Of a stretch of 64,000 bases of DNA, positions 59,670 through 64,000 are shown one piece after another. Positions within the stretch are counted from its first letter, which is position 1, and each line of letters opens with the position of its first letter. The notes under the pieces are model-generated. The model was not told the DNA's origin. It saw only the letters and a list, made by a program, of their open reading frames with translations, and did not search any database. A program made the position numbers and the translations under genes. Source of the DNA: an uncultured beta proteobacterium (lineage in GTDB: Bacteria; Pseudomonadota; Gammaproteobacteria; Burkholderiales; Burkholderiaceae_C); the NCBI GenBank assembly GCA_903822435.1, contig CAIJPE010000241.1, forward strand, positions 24,327-88,326, given 5' to 3'.

Positions 59670-61229
59670 ATGACCCACTTCCAGAACCCCTCACGCCGCC
59701 ACTTCCTTCGCCATGCCAGCGCCATGTCGGCCTTGGTGGGCACGGCAGCCCCGCTGGCCTTGAACCTCTCGGCCATCGGCTCGGCCGCTGCGCAGTCGCG
59801 CAGCGAGTACCGCGCCATCGTGTGCCTGTTCTTCTACGGCGGCAACGACGCCTACAACATGGTGCTGCCCACCGACGCAGCCAGCTGGAGCGCCTACACG
59901 GCCACCCGCAACCAGGCGCCGGACCCCATCGCGCTGCTGGCGCCCGGCACCGCGCCCAACCCGGGAGCCGCAGCCGGATCGCCGGCCCGGCTGGGCGGGG
60001 TGTTGCCGATCGCGCCGTTCAATGCCCAGGGCCGCAGCTTTGCGCTGCACCCGGTGATGGGCAACCTGCGCACGATGTTCGACACCGACAAGCGGCTGGC
60101 CATCCTGCCCAACATCGGGCCGCTGGTCATGCCCACCAGCAAGATCCAATACGGACAGTCGGGCTTCCCCAAGCCGGCGCGGCTGTTCTCGCACAACGAC
60201 CAGCAGAACACCTGGCAGGCCCTGGGCCCCGAGGGCACGAGCCGCGGTTGGGGCGGCCGGCTGAGCGATGCGGTCATGGCGGTCAACGGGCGGTCCTCTG
60301 CCTTCACGGCCATCTCGGCCTCGGGCAACGCCGTCTGGCTGGACGGCGACCAGGTCACGCAGTACCAGGTCAACACCACGGGCGCGATCCCGCTCGGGGT
60401 GGACACGGCCGGCAAGGTCTATGGCTCGGCCACGGTGGGCAGCACGCTGCAGCGCCTGGCCAGTTCGGCCCGCACGGCACACCCCTTCGAACTGGACGCT
60501 GCCGCCGTTGGCCAGCGCTCGATTGCCGCCGAGGCCTTGCTGCGCACCGCGCTGAGGCCGGCCAGCGACCCGGCCTTCGGCACGGCGCCGGCTACGGGCA
60601 GCTACAACCCCGCCGCCGACCCGAAGCTGATGTACACCAATCCGCTCACCGGCAACGCCGCGTTCAACTCGCTGGCCCAGCAGTTCCAGGTGGTGGCCCG
60701 CATGATCGATGCGTCCATCGGCAACCGGGTGGGCATGCGCCGACAGGTCTTCTTCGTGAGCATGGGTGGCTTCGACACGCACGATGGCCAGAACAAGGTG
60801 CACGCCGACCTGTACGCTCGCATCGACCAGGCGCTGAAGTACTTCGACGACACCCTGGGCGGGCTGAACGCCCGCAGCCGCGTCACCACCTTCACCGCCA
60901 GCGATTTCGGCCGCACCTTCACCAGCAACGGCGACGGCACCGACCACGGCTGGGGTTCGCACCACTTCGTCATGGGCGGCGCCGTCAAGGGCGGCGACCT
61001 GTACGGTGCCTGCCCGGTGCTCGGGATCAAGAATGCCAACAACAGCGACTTCGACAGCAGCCCGGACCAGATCGGCAACGGCGCCATGCTGCCCAGGACT
61101 TCGGTCGATCAACTGGGCGCGACCCTGGGCCGCTGGTTCGGCCTGACCGACCTGCAACTGCTGGATGTCTTCCCCAACCTGGCCAATTTCGACCCCATCC
61201 AGCGTAACCTCGGGTTCCTGACGGCCTGA
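59670..61229 (+). CDS. DUF1501 domain-containing protein
   Basis: Tat-like leader SRRHFLRHASAMSALVG; CLFFYGGNDAYNMVLP; FVSMGGFDTHDGQ; TFTASDFGRTFTSNGDGTDHGWGSHHFVMGG. Confidence 0.93.
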   Translation: MTHFQNPSRRHFLRHASAMSALVGTAAPLALNLSAIGSAAAQSRSEYRAIVCLFFYGGNDAYNMVLPTDAASWSAYTATRNQAPDPIALLAPGTAPNPGAAAGSPARLGGVLPIAPFNAQGRSFALHPVMGNLRTMFDTDKRLAILPNIGPLVMPTSKIQYGQSGFPKPARLFSHNDQQNTWQALGPEGTSRGWGGRLSDAVMAVNGRSSAFTAISASGNAVWLDGDQVTQYQVNTTGAIPLGVDTAGKVYGSATVGSTLQRLASSARTAHPFELDAAAVGQRSIAAEALLRTALRPASDPAFGTAPATGSYNPAADPKLMYTNPLTGNAAFNSLAQQFQVVARMIDASIGNRVGMRRQVFFVSMGGFDTHDGQNKVHADLYARIDQALKYFDDTLGGLNARSRVTTFTASDFGRTFTSNGDGTDHGWGSHHFVMGGAVKGGDLYGACPVLGIKNANNSDFDSSPDQIGNGAMLPRTSVDQLGATLGRWFGLTDLQLLDVFPNLANFDPIQRNLGFLTA

Positions 61230-61345
61230 GCTTTCCCGAAGGTCGGGTCCGACCGGTCAACCGATCTCCTCGGGCTGGCGTTAGCTGCCGTGTGTGGCGC
61301 CCCCCTTATCATCACACCCCCGCCCTTTACAACCAGGAGCAGACT

Positions 61346-61726
61346 TTGAAGAAGCTGAACATCACCGCGTCGTTGATCGCCGCTGCCGTTGCCGTGTTTG
61401 CGTCGAGCGCCTACGCCGAAGACGCCGCTGCGCCCAAGACCCGCGCTGAAGTCAAGGCCGAGACCAAGAAGGCCGTCAAGGAAGGCACCGCCAATCCTCC
61501 CGGGGAAGGCAGCGGCCCGACCGCGGTCGTCAAGAGCGACAAGAGCCGCGCCGAAGTGAAGGCCGAGACCAAGAAGGCCGTCAAGGACGGATCCGCCAAC
61601 CCCAAGGGTGAAGGCAGCGCCGCCACCGCCGTGCCCGCCAAGAGCGACAAGTCCCGCGCCGAAGTGAAGGCCGAGACCAAGAAGGCTGCCAAAGAAGGCA
61701 AGCTGACGCCTGCTGGCGAAAAGTAA
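61346..61726 (+). CDS. Small secreted Lys-rich repeat protein (DUF4148-like)
   Basis: TTG start after AGGAG; signal peptide (SAYAED); three tandem SRAEVKAETKKAVKEG repeats. Confidence 0.75.
   Translation: MKKLNITASLIAAAVAVFASSAYAEDAAAPKTRAEVKAETKKAVKEGTANPPGEGSGPTAVVKSDKSRAEVKAETKKAVKDGSANPKGEGSAATAVPAKSDKSRAEVKAETKKAAKEGKLTPAGEK
61436..61726 (+). repeat. Three tandem coding repeats of about 105 bp
   Basis: Near-identical cgcgccgaagtgaaggccgagaccaagaaggccgtcaagg units with variable spacer; third unit truncated. Confidence 0.8.
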
Positions 61727-61735
61727 GCTGCACCC

Positions 61736-61753
61736 GCCCGCGTTTGTGCGGGC
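61736..61753 (+). terminator. Possible terminator hairpin
   Basis: GCCCGC-GTTTGT-GCGGGC 6-bp stem just after the 61726 stop; weak T-rich tail. Confidence 0.4.
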
Positions 61754-61774
61754 CCTTGTGCTGTTCCCCGTGCC

Positions 61775-63853
61775 ATGAGAGACGCCGCAGCCGCCCAGCC
61801 GCCCGTCTCGCTGAACCCGGCCCAACTGGAGGCGGTCCACCATCTTGGTGGACCGTGTCTGGTCCTGGCCGGTGCCGGTTCCGGCAAGACCCGCGTGATC
61901 GTTCACAAGATCGCGCGCCTGCTCAAGGCAGGCCTGGAGCCGCCGCAGATTGCGGCCATCACCTTCACCAACAAGGCCGCCGCCGAAATGCGCGAGCGTG
62001 CCAAGGCCCTGGTGGGACCACGCGCCGCGCGCGACCTGGCCATCAGCACCTTTCATTCGCTGGGCGTGCGCATGCTGCGCACCGACGGCACCCGGCTCGG
62101 CCTGAAGCCCAACTTTTCCATCCTGGACAGTGACGACGTGCTGGGCGTGCTGCGCGATGCCGGCGGCAGCAGCGACAACGCGCAAGTCCGCCGCTGGCAG
62201 TGGGCCATCAGCCTGTGGAAGAACCAGGGGCTGAATGCCGATGCGGTCGAGGCTGCCGCGGCGGACGACGACGAGCGCATCGCGGCCCGCGTGATGCGGC
62301 GTTTCGAGGAGCGCCTGGCAGCCTTCCAGGCCGTGGACTTCGACGACCTGATCGGCCTGCCGCTGAAGCTGCTGCAGAGCGACGACGAGGCGCGCGCGCG
62401 CTGGCAGGCGCAGTTCCAGCACATCCTGGTCGATGAATACCAGGACACGAACGCCGTGCAGTACGAACTGCTCAAGGCCCTGGTCGGCCCGCGCGGCGTC
62501 TTCACCGCCGTGGGCGACGACGACCAGAGCATCTATGGCTGGCGCGGTGCGACCATTGACAACCTGCGCCGCCTGCCCGAGGAATACCCGCGCCTGAAGC
62601 TGATCGCGCTGGAGCAGAACTACCGCTCCACCGGGCACATCCTGCGCGCGGCCAATGCCGTGATCGCAAACAACCCCAAGATCTTCGAAAAGAAGCTCTG
62701 GAGCGAGTTCGGCGACGGCGATGTCGTGCGCGTCATCGATTGCGACAGCGAAGAGCACGAGGCGGAGCGCGCCGTGGCCCGCATCCAGGGCCTGCGCGCG
62801 GCCGGCGGCGCGGTGAAGCTGTCGGACTTTGCCGTGCTTTACCGGGCCAACCACCAGGCCCGGGTGTTCGAGCAGAAGCTGCGCGCGGCGCAGTTGCCCT
62901 ACAAGGTCTCGGGCGGTCAGAGCTACTTCGACCGCGCCGAGATCAAGGACCTTTGCGCCTGGCTGCGCCTGCTGGTCAACCCGGACGACGACCCGGCCTT
63001 CCTGCGGGCCATCACCACGCCCAAGCGCGGCATCGGCCATCAGACGCTCGGGGCACTGGGCGAGTTCGCCTCGAAGTGGAAGATCAGCCTGTTCCAGGCG
63101 CTGTTCTCGCCCACCCTGGCCGGCGCGCTCAAGGGCAAGGCCATCGATGCCCTGCAGGAGTTCGGCCGCGAGGTCAACGCGCTGGAGCACCGCGCCCGCC
63201 ACACCACGGGTGCGGAGGACGCCAAGGCGCTGCTGCTGGGCTGGCTGAAGGATATCGGCTACGAGCAGCACCTGCACGACGGCGAAGACAGCGAAAAGCT
63301 CGCTACCGCCCGCTGGAGCAACGTGCTGGACTTCGTGGACTGGATCGGCCGGCGCTGCGGCGGCGAGATCACCGCCGAAGGGGGTGGCACCTTCGAAAGC
63401 GAACGCCACAGCGTGCTGGAGGTGGCGCAGACCATCAGCGTCATCATCAGCCTGGCCGACCGCGCCGACGAGCAGGACGTGGTCACCCTGTCCACCCTTC
63501 ACGCCGCCAAGGGCCTCGAGTGGCCGCACGTGATCCTGGTGGGTGTCAACGAAGGGCTGCTTCCGTTTCGCAGCGGCGGCGACGACAAGGACGCCGAACT
63601 CACCCCCGAGCGCATCGAGGAAGAGCGACGCCTGATGTACGTGGGCATCACCCGCGCCCGCACCACGCTGGTGGTCAGCACGCTGCGCCGCCGCAAGAAG
63701 GGCCGCGACACGGTCATCGGCGTGCCCAGCCGATTCATCAAGGAAATGAAGCTCGACGAAGCGGTGGTGAAGGAAGACCCCCGCGAGCGGCTCAGGAAGC
63801 TGCGCGCCGAACTGGCCGCCCGCACGGGCAGCGTGCCGAACCCGGCAGGGTGA
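61775..63853 (+). CDS. rep: ATP-dependent DNA helicase Rep (UvrD/Rep family)
   Basis: LNPAQLEAVHHLGGPCLVLAGAGSGKTRVI, AITFTNKAAAEMRERA, VDEYQDTNAVQYELLK, VGDDDQSIYGWRGA, TLHAAKGLEWPHVILVGVNEGLLPF. Confidence 0.95.
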   Translation: MRDAAAAQPPVSLNPAQLEAVHHLGGPCLVLAGAGSGKTRVIVHKIARLLKAGLEPPQIAAITFTNKAAAEMRERAKALVGPRAARDLAISTFHSLGVRMLRTDGTRLGLKPNFSILDSDDVLGVLRDAGGSSDNAQVRRWQWAISLWKNQGLNADAVEAAAADDDERIAARVMRRFEERLAAFQAVDFDDLIGLPLKLLQSDDEARARWQAQFQHILVDEYQDTNAVQYELLKALVGPRGVFTAVGDDDQSIYGWRGATIDNLRRLPEEYPRLKLIALEQNYRSTGHILRAANAVIANNPKIFEKKLWSEFGDGDVVRVIDCDSEEHEAERAVARIQGLRAAGGAVKLSDFAVLYRANHQARVFEQKLRAAQLPYKVSGGQSYFDRAEIKDLCAWLRLLVNPDDDPAFLRAITTPKRGIGHQTLGALGEFASKWKISLFQALFSPTLAGALKGKAIDALQEFGREVNALEHRARHTTGAEDAKALLLGWLKDIGYEQHLHDGEDSEKLATARWSNVLDFVDWIGRRCGGEITAEGGGTFESERHSVLEVAQTISVIISLADRADEQDVVTLSTLHAAKGLEWPHVILVGVNEGLLPFRSGGDDKDAELTPERIEEERRLMYVGITRARTTLVVSTLRRRKKGRDTVIGVPSRFIKEMKLDEAVVKEDPRERLRKLRAELAARTGSVPNPAG

Positions 63854-63877
63854 CCGTGCAGGCAGCCCGGCGGGTCT

Positions 63878-64000
63878 TCAGCCGTGCCGGCGTGCGCGCC
63901 GCGCGGCCCAGCCGAGGACCAGCAGGCCGGCCATGAACAGGGCGTAGGTCTCCGGCTCGGGCACGGCCGAGACGTTGCCCTGCAGGCGCAGCGTGATGTC
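63878..64000 (-). CDS. C-terminal end of a PEP-CTERM sorting-domain protein (truncated by window edge)
   Basis: Minus-strand translation DITLRLQGNVSAVPEPETYALFMAGLLVLGWAARRARRHG*; PEP motif, TM helix, Arg-rich tail. Confidence 0.85.
   Translation of the reverse strand, partial: DITLRLQGNVSAVPEPETYALFMAGLLVLGWAARRARRHG

Noticed and set aside
61241-61262. Possible hairpin ggtcgggtccgacc before the 61346 gene
   Set aside because: Loop too short and no U tract; not reliable as a terminator.
61829-61855. Inverted repeat ggcggtccaccatcttggtggaccg inside rep
   Set aside because: Lies within the coding region for the conserved helicase Q-motif/Walker A segment; probably coincidental.

Overview
High-GC chromosomal window that looks betaproteobacterial (Burkholderiales-like by gene content; inference). 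The centre (about 14.3-54.6 kb) is a large alpha-glucan/maltodextrin utilisation region. It holds a pullulanase-type GH13, six further GH13 enzymes, a MalK-MalE-MalF-MalG ABC importer, a TonB-dependent receptor, a flavin-dependent tryptophan-halogenase-like protein, a DUF6445-like protein, an AraC regulator, a GH92 mannosidase-like enzyme, two glucokinases, and a glucokinase fused to an RpiR/HexR-type regulator. The most interesting signal is a recurrent palindrome, GTAG-N5-CTAC (best form GTAGCAAAACTAC). It lies in the promoter regions of pulA, the GH13 tandem, malK, the TonB receptor (degenerate), the amylase, glk and the glk-rpiR fusion itself, which suggests a HexR-like regulon coupling glucokinase to maltodextrin import. 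Other notable items: an AraC-acetamidase/formamidase fusion lying tail-to-tail with a stand-alone paralogue, a fused ABC permease-ATPase, a ParA-like ATPase plus caspase-like peptidase pair, an SAH-type riboswitch before a split metH, a 103-bp convergent overlap, and a PEP-CTERM tail at the right edge that is absent from the ORF track. No rRNA, tRNA, CRISPR array or transposon was recognised. All product calls come from motif and family recognition by eye; no database search was run.
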